A stretch of DNA of 50,846 nucleotides from a virus. Below, one piece after another: positions 6,386 to 13,284 of this stretch. The stretch is from the IMG/VR virus record IMGVR_UViG_3300018063_000007, positions 1-50,846 of that record; one strand, 5' to 3'. Every line of letters starts with the position of its first letter. Positions within the stretch are counted from its first letter, which is position 1. The position numbers and the translations under genes were made by a program. The notes under the pieces were generated by a model. It saw only the letters and a program-made list of their open reading frames with translations, was not told the DNA's origin and did not search any database.

Positions 6386-7292
6386 CACGACCGTTGGCGC
6401 CCGCCCCCTCGCAACAGCCTACGACCCTTCGCGATTTACGCTAGGGCTCTACGCTCGTAATGGTGTAGGCAAGACCGCTGGTGCAGCGTCCTTCTGCGGC
6501 GGCGAGGCCGGTAAGGGCCTGGTGCTGAACATCGAGGCTGGCGTTGTGAACGACGCTGGGGGCGCAACTACGATCCAACACCTCGCCGGCATCTACGACC
6601 ACGTAACCCAAGACGACTTCTCTATGCTCGATGTGCGTGACTGGCAGGACGCCGAGAATCAGATCCGCTGGCTCCAGCGTGAGGCGCCCAATCTCGTCGA
6701 GGATGGCTTTACCACTCTCATCATGGACTCGGGCACCGATAGCGTGCAACTTCTCAAACGTGCCCTCACCCGCATCAACCCCGCGAACCTCAAAGGTAAC
6801 GTCGACAAGCATGGTCAAGAGGACTCCGCGAAGAAGAACCACAAACGCGCCCTTGTGCCTTGGATCGACGGCAAGCCCGGTCGTGGCATGGAATTTGACG
6901 ACTGGGAATACATTGCCGACTCGTTCTTCTTCGTGATCGCCACGCTTAAGGGGCTACCGTTCAGGCTTATTGTGACGTTCACCGAAGGTGAGGGGTACGA
7001 CGAGAACACCGGCATGAAGATGGGCTATGGCCCTAGCACCGAGGGCCAGAAGATCGGGAAGTCGATCATGGGGAAGTTCAACGCATTCTTTCATTGTCGG
7101 GTGGCGGAGACAGGTCAGCACATGTGGTTGACGCAAAACACCGTGGGCGCAACCGACTCGCTGGGCGATCCCTACTGGGCCAAGCATCGGTATGGATTGA
7201 AGCTCGATCGGCTGGAGCCCGCTAATGGTTTGGCGTTGATGAAGAAGATTGGGGTGCTCAAGTGCCCGCGCACAGAGGAGGAGGAGGCGTGA
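6375..7292 (+). CDS. Sak4-like RecA-fold ATPase
   Basis: 305 residues from ATG 6375 (an upstream in-frame start at 6324 would sit inside the preceding gene). Walker A is GLYARNGVGKT (residues 24-34) and Walker B is FTTLIMD with D118. Length and motifs fit the AAA_24/Sak4 group of phage RecA-like proteins, which promote strand annealing with a phage single-strand-binding protein. The flanking Cas4-like nuclease and DUF669-like gene support this role. The exact subgroup needs a profile search. Confidence 0.75.
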   Translation: MSDSTTVGARPLATAYDPSRFTLGLYARNGVGKTAGAASFCGGEAGKGLVLNIEAGVVNDAGGATTIQHLAGIYDHVTQDDFSMLDVRDWQDAENQIRWLQREAPNLVEDGFTTLIMDSGTDSVQLLKRALTRINPANLKGNVDKHGQEDSAKKNHKRALVPWIDGKPGRGMEFDDWEYIADSFFFVIATLKGLPFRLIVTFTEGEGYDENTGMKMGYGPSTEGQKIGKSIMGKFNAFFHCRVAETGQHMWLTQNTVGATDSLGDPYWAKHRYGLKLDRLEPANGLALMKKIGVLKCPRTEEEEA

Positions 7293-7510
7293 CCATCTGG
7301 AATATTTATGGTTTTGATGCTGGCCCACACGGCGATCAGGCTTATATTGAGGCGGCGACTTTAGAAGAGGCGTTCAATGTCTTAGAGGAATGTATCAAGA
7401 ACGTGGACGATCGCTCAGATACAGTATGGAAGCCTACTCCACGCGAGGAGTGGAGAGGGGTATCAGAAACACGTCCTTTAGTATCTGTCCTCGGGGCTGG
7501 CTGCCGATGA
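7289..7510 (+). CDS. Small hypothetical protein
   Basis: 73 residues from GTG 7289, preceded by a very strong GAGGAGGAGG site and overlapping the ATPase stop. It begins VTIWNIYGFDAGPHGDQAYI and contains TLEEAFNVLEE, a beta-then-helix pattern seen in small ferredoxin-like phage proteins. No function can be assigned. Confidence 0.6.
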   Translation: MTIWNIYGFDAGPHGDQAYIEAATLEEAFNVLEECIKNVDDRSDTVWKPTPREEWRGVSETRPLVSVLGAGCR

Positions 7511-7731
7511 CCGTCGACGACCGCGTTGCCCTTGCAACCATCACCGCTATGGTTCACACTATCCTGCAACGCCTGAACGTTTCGCGTGAGGAAGTCGGCG
7601 CCAATATGCGCGCCGCCTTCGATTTGTGGGGCGTCACCACAGCCGAGAATGTGGCACCCGACCACGAGCACGTGGCGGAAGAGCCCTCCGTTGGACAAGC
7701 GATAGAGGGTAAAGGAGAGGTGACAGACTGA
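7507..7731 (+). CDS. Small hypothetical protein
   Basis: 74 residues (MTVDDRVALATITAMVHTIL...). The N-terminal half is helical and the C-terminus is acidic and Pro/Glu-rich. The ATG overlaps the preceding stop and its own stop abuts the DUF669-like gene (TGATG). It is part of the recombination operon by position. No family was recognised. Confidence 0.6.
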   Translation: MTVDDRVALATITAMVHTILQRLNVSREEVGANMRAAFDLWGVTTAENVAPDHEHVAEEPSVGQAIEGKGEVTD

Positions 7732-8279
7732 TGAGCGACACACGTAGTATGTACGACGAAGGCACAGGCGACATTCAGTACCCACGTCCTCTTATCCATG
7801 AGGACTCGCCAGGCAGGGAACATCTAGAGTTGGTAAGCTTGACGATGACTGACGAGCCTCGTGGTAACGGTAACGAGAGTGCGAAGGGCGTTTTCTATGA
7901 TGCGCGTTTCCGCGTCGTGACCCCCGATGGTGGCAACAACGGATACGAGTTCACTCAGCGTGTTTACGCCGACGCGCGTATCGGTAAGAACGACGACGGG
8001 ACGCCGAAGAAGGCGTCGGTGTGGTTCTCCCGAGGGCGCCCGTTCCTTAACGGGTTGGTTGCTGCGACTAAGGGCCAAAAGGCCATCGGCTCGTTTTGGA
8101 CCGTCTGTAAAGGTGGTGGGCTCAAAGCGTACGTTGATCGGGCTCTCACCCTTACAGGTCAACGATTCAAGGCCAGCGTGGGTGTAGAGAAGGGAGACTT
8201 GATCGACAAGAATGACAAGGACGGTGGTAGGTATCGAGATAAGCAAATCGTCAAGGGCTTCTACGCGCTGACCGCGTAG
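7731..8279 (+). CDS. DUF669-like putative ssDNA-binding protein
   Basis: 182 residues. The C-terminal half (LTGQRFKASVGVEKG...GRYRDKQIVKGF) follows the pattern of DUF669 proteins, which are found next to phage RecA-like ATPases and are thought to act as single-strand-binding partners. An OB-like beta-rich core is plausible (GVFYDARFRVV, YEFTQRVYADARIG). Its place directly after the nuclease/ATPase pair agrees. Identification is by pattern, not by a search. Confidence 0.5.
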   Translation: MSDTRSMYDEGTGDIQYPRPLIHEDSPGREHLELVSLTMTDEPRGNGNESAKGVFYDARFRVVTPDGGNNGYEFTQRVYADARIGKNDDGTPKKASVWFSRGRPFLNGLVAATKGQKAIGSFWTVCKGGGLKAYVDRALTLTGQRFKASVGVEKGDLIDKNDKDGGRYRDKQIVKGFYALTA

Positions 8280-8401
8280 ACTAACCTAGCGTGTGCAGTT
8301 TCTTCGTCGCGTGGCCTAGCTGCACACGTTAGACTAAGGGGAGGGAGCGTCCCCGAGCCCACCAGTGGGTGGGCTCGAAGCAGTTCCCTCACGCACACAT
8401 A
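8280..8401 (+). promoter_or_regulatory. Non-coding gap with two stable hairpins
   Basis: First stem: CGTGTGCAG (8290-8298) with CTGCACACG (8320-8328). Second stem: a perfect 10-bp GC-rich arm pair 8354-8363 / 8368-8377 with loop AGTG. No T-run follows either. They sit between the recombination genes and the UDG gene and could form a terminator, an attenuator or a processed small RNA. A possible GTG start for UDG at 8369 would be buried in the second stem. Confidence 0.5.
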
Positions 8402-9121
8402 ATGGAACTCACAGCCCAAAACGTCATGGCGTGGCGGTTGCAGTTCACACGCTGTGATCTCTGCCCATTTCAACGTCGGCGCAAAGTCGGCTTCGCTGGT
8501 GACATCAACGCCGACATCATCTTGTGGGGCGAGGCGCCTGGCGCTGATGAAGCCTCCTACCGTGCCGGCCAGCAACTCTATGGCGAGCCGTTCGTCGGCC
8601 GTGCTGGTTGGGCGTTGAAGGAGCACATTTTGCTAGAAGCTGGCCCGAAGTTCGCGGTGCGTGAAGGCAAGGGCCACCGGCTGACGTGCTTTGTCGGTAA
8701 CACCATCATGTGCAACCCTCCAAAGAACAAGATCACTGGCACACTCGCCCGCAAGGCCCGTGCGGCATGCACGCCCTCCGGTCAGTTGCTATTAGCTGCA
8801 CTAATACGCAAAAAACGCCGTACACTGGTCCCTATGGGCGATGTGGCCCTCGAAGCCACAAAGGGCGTGACTGGCATTGGCAAGCACCGAGGGCGTGTCA
8901 ACGTCTTTAACGCACCGACGATCATGTTTGAGCATGAACAACTCAAGATCCTGCTCCGAGGTGTGAAGCCACCTACGGAGTGGAAAGGCCACAAGAACGC
9001 TGAGGGCAAGAAGGTGCTGGGCCACGAGGGCATCGTGCGATTGCTGTTGGCGTGGAATAGACGTATGATGAAGCCTAGGAAGCTACCGAAGGTGAAACGA
9101 ACGAAGCAGGAGACTCCATGA
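8402..9121 (+). CDS. Family-4 uracil-DNA glycosylase, N-terminal domain part (motif B missing)
   Basis: 239 residues from ATG 8402 (GTG 8369 would add 11; neither has a clear ribosome-binding site). It shows family-4 UDG hallmarks: four Fe-S cysteines C18, C21, C104 and C123, motif A GEAPGADE (43-50) and the following GEPFVGRAG. Similarity fades after GKHRGRV (~166). The second catalytic motif of the family, HPA.LL, is absent; instead it occurs at the start of the exonuclease gene at 13285. The last ~70 residues are basic and unlike UDG. The enzyme would excise uracil from DNA, but alone it looks incomplete. Confidence 0.8.
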   Translation: MELTAQNVMAWRLQFTRCDLCPFQRRRKVGFAGDINADIILWGEAPGADEASYRAGQQLYGEPFVGRAGWALKEHILLEAGPKFAVREGKGHRLTCFVGNTIMCNPPKNKITGTLARKARAACTPSGQLLLAALIRKKRRTLVPMGDVALEATKGVTGIGKHRGRVNVFNAPTIMFEHEQLKILLRGVKPPTEWKGHKNAEGKKVLGHEGIVRLLLAWNRRMMKPRKLPKVKRTKQETP

Positions 9122-9915
9122 CTATTGGTGAGTTCTTGAAGAAGTTTGAGCGGAAGGTGAAAGCAAAAAAGGTAAAGTGGCAGGCAACCGTAAAAATACG
9201 GGCACAATTAGCTGTGGGCGCCTCTACAGCGTTATGGCCTATGTGTCCAATTGAGTTTGTAGTAGGCCGTAGGAATTACCTTATTGGAGCAGAAAAACTT
9301 GGGTTGACAATGGCACAAACTCGTGCAATTGCTGACGCCGCCGATTTTGCTGACTCCGAGGCAAGCAAGCGCCTCCGTATACAGCTCATCAAGATCATAA
9401 AGCCTTACCTTGTTGCCCTACTTCTCGTAATGCTGACGAGCGCTGACTTGTGGGCCGTCCCGGCGAGCTGTAAGTGTTTTACTGAGAATGGCTTTTGGTC
9501 TTGTACCTGTCCTGATGGGTGGATATTGGAACCTACACCCGCGCTAACCTGTGTCCCTACCGTCCCAATCGTCCGCATCAAGCCTGGCTACGACCACCCG
9601 CTCCTCGTGGCGCCGGGCGAGACGGGGACGTTCCTGCTCGCTATCAAGAACCGGGACCAAGCGGGCTGCCCAGCGCACACGTTCGAGATTGGCGCGGCAG
9701 CGGCGTACGGCGCGGGTACAGGGGCGATTGAGGCCGTGCAGGACGCCACGCTCACGATCGAGCCACGCGAAACGAAGTACACGCGGGTGTACATCACGGT
9801 AGTGCCGGAGAGTGAGGTTGGGCCGGCGATCGTTGTGAGCCCGTATGTGCGGAGGACGGATGAGAGTCGACTGTATGGGCAGGCGGTTGGGCGGATTGTG
9901 GTGGTGGAGCCGTGA
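9118..9915 (+). CDS. MSVREF family copy 3 fused to exported Ig-like domain
   Basis: 265 residues. Residues 1-~100 (MTIGEFLKKFERKVK...LIKIIKPYL) are a third copy of the family at 5830 and 6104, which elsewhere ends at that PY. Here the frame runs on into VALLLVMLTSADLWA, which looks like a signal-peptide core, then a Cys-rich stretch and a beta-sandwich domain with the N.D...C...F signature (NRDQAGCPAHTF) found in bacterial surface proteins. The hydrophobic segment may act as a membrane anchor, or the second half may be translated from an internal start. A stop-codon loss fusing two genes is the likely origin. Confidence 0.65.
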   Translation: MTIGEFLKKFERKVKAKKVKWQATVKIRAQLAVGASTALWPMCPIEFVVGRRNYLIGAEKLGLTMAQTRAIADAADFADSEASKRLRIQLIKIIKPYLVALLLVMLTSADLWAVPASCKCFTENGFWSCTCPDGWILEPTPALTCVPTVPIVRIKPGYDHPLLVAPGETGTFLLAIKNRDQAGCPAHTFEIGAAAAYGAGTGAIEAVQDATLTIEPRETKYTRVYITVVPESEVGPAIVVSPYVRRTDESRLYGQAVGRIVVVEP

Positions 9916-10184
9916 GCGTACTTAAAAGTAACAGGTCGAAACGTAAAACGCGCTGCTCTGAAGGCTGCCCACATAGTAGTAGGAGAGTTGACGCGTGGAT
10001 TAGGAGAGAGTTGACTAGGGTTCAAGTTACACGTCCTGGCTTTAGTTATCGTTACTGGCTTGCTCTTACATTACTTTTAGAAACACGCGAGGCAGCTAGA
10101 TCATTGCTTATGAAGGTGTGTCAGCCACCGTACACTACTTGTACTTACCATGGGGAGTTAGCTCGTGCCCTCGAAAATGAATAA
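9912..10184 (+). CDS. Basic hypothetical protein
   Basis: 90 residues from GTG (GTGA overlap). The N-terminus is very basic (KSNRSKRKTRC), followed by cysteines (C15, C19) and a helical stretch (YWLALTLLLETREAARSLL). No family was recognised. Nucleic-acid binding would fit the charge but is not shown. Confidence 0.55.
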   Translation: MSVLKSNRSKRKTRCSEGCPHSSRRVDAWIRRELTRVQVTRPGFSYRYWLALTLLLETREAARSLLMKVCQPPYTTCTYHGELARALENE

Positions 10185-10413
10185 GGGTAAGTTTCCGGCG
10201 TTTCCGTTACCACGCGTGTCAATACCAACTGGCTACGTGGAATGGAGTGGACAAGAGGGCATGTCCCTCCGCGCGTACATTGCGACACATGCGTTAGCGG
10301 GGCTACTCGCCGCCCCTGATGTTCATGGGCGCCCTGAGTGGTTTGTCCATAGTGCTGTAGTGTATGCCGACGCTCTCCTCGCCGAGCTAGCGAAGGAGCC
10401 GACCGATGGCTGA
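10165..10413 (+). CDS. Conserved small phage protein (GMSLR.Y type)
   Basis: 82 residues. GTG 10165 has GGGGAG at good distance; ATG 10177 is an alternative. The motif GMSLRAYIATHALAGLLA followed by VVYADALLAELAK is typical of a common small phage protein of unknown role, usually written GMTLRDYFAA...YADALL. It overlaps the preceding gene by 20 bases. Confidence 0.7.
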   Translation: MPSKMNKGKFPAFPLPRVSIPTGYVEWSGQEGMSLRAYIATHALAGLLAAPDVHGRPEWFVHSAVVYADALLAELAKEPTDG

Positions 10414-10630
10414 CCTCCGCCTGCTGACGGTCCTCCTCGTGCTGGCACTCGCCGGGTGTAATGGCGGCATGGTACTTCCTGAACGGCCTCAAGAGTGCCA
10501 CCTTCTTGTAAACGGGAAGCCTGTGGGCATTTCGTGTCAATGGTCCGGTGGGCGCTGCATGAGCGACACATACGTAACAGTACAGGTAGGAGACGAAATC
10601 CATATCGTATGTAGGAGAGCCGATGGCTGA
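10406..10630 (+). CDS. Small lipoprotein
   Basis: 74 residues. The N-terminus MADLRLLTVLLVLALAGC is a signal peptide with a lipobox (LAGC, lipidated Cys at 18). The mature part is short and beta-rich with three further cysteines. Phage lipoproteins of this size act as outer spanins or block superinfection. No inner-spanin partner is adjacent, so the role is open. A Gram-negative envelope is implied but not proven. Confidence 0.65.
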   Translation: MADLRLLTVLLVLALAGCNGGMVLPERPQECHLLVNGKPVGISCQWSGGRCMSDTYVTVQVGDEIHIVCRRADG

Positions 10631-10886
10631 CCCCACGCTGGACGAATGGATCACGGCCGAGCTGGCGCAGTGCGAGGGGGCTAAATTGCCGCTGGGCTCT
10701 TACCATCGCGCCCTCACCCTGCTACAACAGCACCGCGCGGCGCTGCGGAAGCTATTCGCGCTTGTTGAAGACGGGACGCTCGTACGTGACATCTCTCGGG
10801 ACGACTTACGAGGTTGGGCGATGCGCCAAATACCACTTGTGAAAACGTTAGCTGAGGTCAGCGTCGTGCTTGCAGAGAAGCCATGA
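10623..10886 (+). CDS. Hypothetical helical protein
   Basis: 87 residues (MADPTLDEWITAELAQCEGA...). The first residues MAD and the overlap with the preceding gene (8 bases) mirror the junction at 10406. It is largely helical (RALTLLQQHRAALRKLFAL). No family was recognised. Confidence 0.6.
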   Translation: MADPTLDEWITAELAQCEGAKLPLGSYHRALTLLQQHRAALRKLFALVEDGTLVRDISRDDLRGWAMRQIPLVKTLAEVSVVLAEKP

Positions 10887-11248
10887 GCAAAGCCAACCCC
10901 AACGTGACGCACGCCATAGCCGATGTAATGAGCAGTTTGCTCAGTCGTGCCAACCGTGCAGAGGACCGCATCGCCCACCTCGAAGCCGACAAGGCACGGC
11001 TCACCACCGTAATACGAGAGCTACATCGCGTAGACTCACTTGGCTCAGACATCCCCAATGCTGGGCTGTACTGTCGTGCAATGGAGAAGGCTATTGATGC
11101 TCTCGCTGGCGTAGGCGACGTGCTCACGCCGGAGGAGCGCTCCCTCGTAACGAAGTGTGACCGCTGGCATGGGGGACCGCCGATATTCTACGCACTCCTT
11201 GCCATCCTCGACCGCATCGCCCCTGCACCAAAGGAGCCTGCGGCGTGA
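10883..11248 (+). CDS. Coiled-coil hypothetical protein
   Basis: 121 residues. A heptad-like region (residues ~15-50: SSLLSRANRAEDRIAHLEAD) suggests a coiled coil; the C-terminal half is helical. The ATG overlaps the previous stop. An 11-codon frame at 11245 follows but is too short to call. Confidence 0.6.
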   Translation: MSKANPNVTHAIADVMSSLLSRANRAEDRIAHLEADKARLTTVIRELHRVDSLGSDIPNAGLYCRAMEKAIDALAGVGDVLTPEERSLVTKCDRWHGGPPIFYALLAILDRIAPAPKEPAA

Positions 11249-11272
11249 CCGCTCGCTACTTTCAGATGACTG

Positions 11273-11503
11273 ATGACTGACCGTGCGTGGACGATGGGAG
11301 AGGTGTACGACCTGCTCGCGCTAGCGTGGGCGGTGCAGGAGCGTGAGGTTCGACGTTACAGTCAACTCCCGATAATGTTCCAACTATCGAACACCTGTGG
11401 AGACTGCGGTCGCGAGGGCACGTTGCACGAGTATTACTGCCTTACCGCGCCGGCCCGCCGCATCCTCGCCCCGATCCTGTTTCCTGAGAGGGAGGGAGTA
11501 TGA
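11273..11503 (+). CDS. Cys-rich hypothetical protein
   Basis: 76 residues starting MTDRAWTMGEVYDLLALAWA. A CGDCGREG...C cluster in the middle may bind zinc. The C-terminus reads RRILAPILFPEREG. The start has no strong site, but the TGATG junction with the short frame upstream suggests reinitiation. The function is unknown. Confidence 0.55.
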   Translation: MTDRAWTMGEVYDLLALAWAVQEREVRRYSQLPIMFQLSNTCGDCGREGTLHEYYCLTAPARRILAPILFPEREGV

Positions 11504-11625
11504 GTGACTGGGTAGAGAGAGGTCTAGCGGCCATGATTGGATTCTTAGCTTTCGTTGGGCTACTTACTGTGGCTGCTATCGGGGGGCAACTGGTACATCG
11601 TTGCTCTTGTGCGTGCGTACCATGA
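11500..11625 (+). CDS. Single-pass small membrane protein
   Basis: 41 residues with a strong GAGAGGGAGGG site. One transmembrane segment (MIGFLAFVGLLTVAAIGG) and a Cys-containing tail (HRCSCACVP). It is probably an inner-membrane microprotein. It overlaps both neighbours by four bases. Confidence 0.6.
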   Translation: MSDWVERGLAAMIGFLAFVGLLTVAAIGGQLVHRCSCACVP

Positions 11626-11837
11626 CCATCACCCTCATCTTTACCCTTCCTGACGAGCAAGCCGAGTACGACGACGCGCGGAACGGCACGAAGTGGAAGT
11701 GTGTCGTCGAGGCGCTCCGCGAGCACCTACGTGCGAAGCTGAAGTACAGCGACATACCTACCAAGCAACGGGTGATTGTTGCCGAATTGCTCACCACACT
11801 CCACACCATCTGCCAGGACTGGGACGTGTCGTTGTGA
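11622..11837 (+). CDS. Conserved phage protein (TLPDEQ.E...A.NG type)
   Basis: 71 residues: MTITLIFTLPDEQAEYDDAR then W-K and a helical region (VVEALREHLRAKLKY). This matches a small protein very common in phage early regions, usually with the motif F.LPEE..E...A..G..K. No function is established to my knowledge. An opposite-strand open frame covers it but lacks any phage-like signature. Confidence 0.75.
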   Translation: MTITLIFTLPDEQAEYDDARNGTKWKCVVEALREHLRAKLKYSDIPTKQRVIVAELLTTLHTICQDWDVSL

Positions 11838-12115
11838 GCGCAGTCGCGCCCGGCCACACCAATTCCCTCGTTGTCTACCGCTGCGCCGGCTGTGGGAAGG
11901 ACATTGAGCGCCGCCGGGTGAAGGTCAAGAAAACCCGCATCGGCTACGAGCGCACGATGCGCGGGTTCAAGACCATCTACACCTACACCCTCTATCACGG
12001 CTGCAAGGAGAAGCGCTGCGCCCCCGTCATCGCGTGGGATCGGCGCAAACAGAAACCGCGCTACGACAAGCGCTACAACAAAGAGGAGAACGCTCATGAG
12101 TATGCAAGTACCTAG
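11834..12115 (+). CDS. Basic zinc-ribbon protein
   Basis: 93 residues from GTG 11834. YRCAGCGKDIERRRVKVKK is a CxxC knuckle; a second pair may be C and C in HGCKEKRC (~62-67). The C-terminus is basic and Tyr-rich (RYDKRYNKEE). It probably binds nucleic acid, by analogy with zinc-ribbon proteins. Confidence 0.6.
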   Translation: MSAVAPGHTNSLVVYRCAGCGKDIERRRVKVKKTRIGYERTMRGFKTIYTYTLYHGCKEKRCAPVIAWDRRKQKPRYDKRYNKEENAHEYAST

Positions 12116-12425
12116 CGGAATTGTTGCGACGGCAGTGATGATGGCTGTGCTGACCGTACCCGCGTCGGCGGAGTGGGCATACGCACCACCCTTCCCGCTC
12201 GTCTCCGGCACGGTGGTGTGCCCTGCTCGCAACGACTCCGCCATCCCCCTGACGGTATGGATCGAGTGCGTGGAGGCGACGAACGATGGGACGGTAGAGA
12301 GCCCAAAGGTGTGCGTTGACCTCCTCCCCAACACGGCCTGCGCGATCACGAGTACGGACTCGCGGTGTCGGCGGTGCAAGGCGTCGTGGGATGGGGGCGT
12401 GGGGCGCGTGAGCATCGCGGAGTAG
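12096..12425 (+). CDS. Exported Cys-containing protein
   Basis: 109 residues. The N-terminus (SGIVATAVMMAVLTVPASAEW) is a signal peptide with an A-S-A cleavage site. The mature domain, about 85 residues, starts with a beta pattern (PLVSGTVVCPARNDSAIPLT) and has six or more cysteines, suggesting disulfides outside the cytoplasm. It has AGGAG upstream. It is an early, exported phage protein, so envelope modification or superinfection exclusion are possible roles; neither is shown. Confidence 0.6.
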   Translation: MSMQVPSGIVATAVMMAVLTVPASAEWAYAPPFPLVSGTVVCPARNDSAIPLTVWIECVEATNDGTVESPKVCVDLLPNTACAITSTDSRCRRCKASWDGGVGRVSIAE

Positions 12426-12434
12426 GAGGACAGC

Positions 12435-12635
12435 GTGAGCACCTGGACAATCGAAGTCGTCACCCGTGAGGCGTGGCTCGCCCGCATCGCCAAGCACGAG
12501 CGCCGCTGCCGGAAGTGTAAGCGGAGGGTGGTGTACAACGCCGGGACGACGACACATCCGCTGCCGCCGATCTGCTTGCGGTACATTGGGATGCTGTGGG
12601 GCCTACGGGCGTGCGAGTTAGCGAGGGTGGCGTGA
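12435..12635 (+). CDS. Zinc-knuckle small protein
   Basis: 66 residues from GTG with GGAGGA upstream. CRKCKRRVVYNAGTTTH contains a CxxC knuckle, with a later C in PICLRY. It is basic overall. The function is unknown. Confidence 0.55.
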   Translation: MSTWTIEVVTREAWLARIAKHERRCRKCKRRVVYNAGTTTHPLPPICLRYIGMLWGLRACELARVA

Positions 12636-12943
12636 GCCCAGTGTTAAGTGAGGCTCGGAGGTTGTTTATAATGAATCGGGCTCAACAGATGATATTAGCT
12701 GGTACAGCGCGAAAGTGCCCCTCAGACGGTTTGCTGTGTGATCGTTGTAATGATTTAGTCGAGGGTGCTTGCGGTATGATAAATGATGCCAATGCCGACT
12801 TCAACAGCATTCTTTGGCATGATAGCATGGCCGACAGCCACACCGACCTCACTATGTGGCTGTTGAAGCATTGGAGCGAGAGCATGCAAGTCCTCGCGGA
12901 ACGGCTGATGCGAGAGTACGACATTAGCAAGAAGGAGTCTTAG
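12632..12943 (+). CDS. Hypothetical protein with central CxxC
   Basis: 103 residues from GTG 12632 (GTGA overlap). The N-terminus is helical, a CDRC pair sits in LLCDRCNDLVEGACG, and the C-terminal half is a long helix (MWLLKHWSESMQVLAERLM). No family was recognised. Confidence 0.55.
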   Translation: MSPVLSEARRLFIMNRAQQMILAGTARKCPSDGLLCDRCNDLVEGACGMINDANADFNSILWHDSMADSHTDLTMWLLKHWSESMQVLAERLMREYDISKKES

Positions 12944-12945
12944 CC

Positions 12946-13059
12946 ATGTGCGAATGCTGCCGCCTCAGCGGTGTCGACTACATCTACCGTGGCTTGCTCA
13001 TCTGTACGCTGTGTGTCAAACGGTGGTGCGTGAGGCAGACGGAGTTGAGGAAGTTGTGA
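12946..13059 (+). CDS. Zinc-ribbon microprotein
   Basis: 37 residues: MCECCRLSGVDYIYRG then CTLCVKRWC. Two Cys pairs about 25 residues apart fit a minimal zinc ribbon. AAGGAG lies upstream. Its stop overlaps the GTG of the following membrane protein. Confidence 0.5.
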   Translation: MCECCRLSGVDYIYRGLLICTLCVKRWCVRQTELRKL

Positions 13060-13175
13060 GCGCCTGTTCATATTTTGCCGACATCGGCGCCGGTATCATG
13101 CTTTCGGGCATAGGGGCGCTCATCTGGCTCATCGTGGGCAGCTTGTTGTACCACGGGTGGATCAATCGTGAGTGA
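13056..13175 (+). CDS. Single-pass small membrane protein
   Basis: 39 residues from GTG 13056, with GAGG upstream. One hydrophobic span (IMLSGIGALIWLIVGSLLY). It is the third single-span microprotein of the early block. A longer frame exists upstream in this phase, but it would overlap the zinc-ribbon gene. Confidence 0.5.
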   Translation: MSACSYFADIGAGIMLSGIGALIWLIVGSLLYHGWINRE

Positions 13176-13278
13176 GCCTAGCGGGTGTTTCCAGCATCGA
13201 GTTCGTGACGATGGGGCGTGGTTTCACGAGATGCGCGCTGTCAACGCAGTAGCGCTGGCGACGCCCAGCACCCGCTAA
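13168..13278 (+). CDS. Possible 36-codon gene in frame with the next gene
   Basis: GTG 13168 to TAA 13276-13278, product starting VSEPSGCFQHRVRDDG. It is in the same frame as the exonuclease gene at 13285, separated only by the TAA and two codons. It may be an independent microgene, a degraded 5' piece of the downstream gene, or a leader whose stop is sometimes read through. It does not obviously resemble UDG. GGGTGG lies upstream. Confidence 0.3.
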   Translation: MSEPSGCFQHRVRDDGAWFHEMRAVNAVALATPSTR

Positions 13279-13284
13279 ATCTTT

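Noticed and set aside
11245-11280. 11-codon frame starting GTG 11245
   Set aside because: It is too short to support as a gene; it may only serve translational coupling.
11576-12586. 336-codon minus-strand open frame in the early block
   Set aside because: It lies opposite several tightly coupled plus-strand genes with good starts and known small-phage-protein signatures; its product has no recognisable features.
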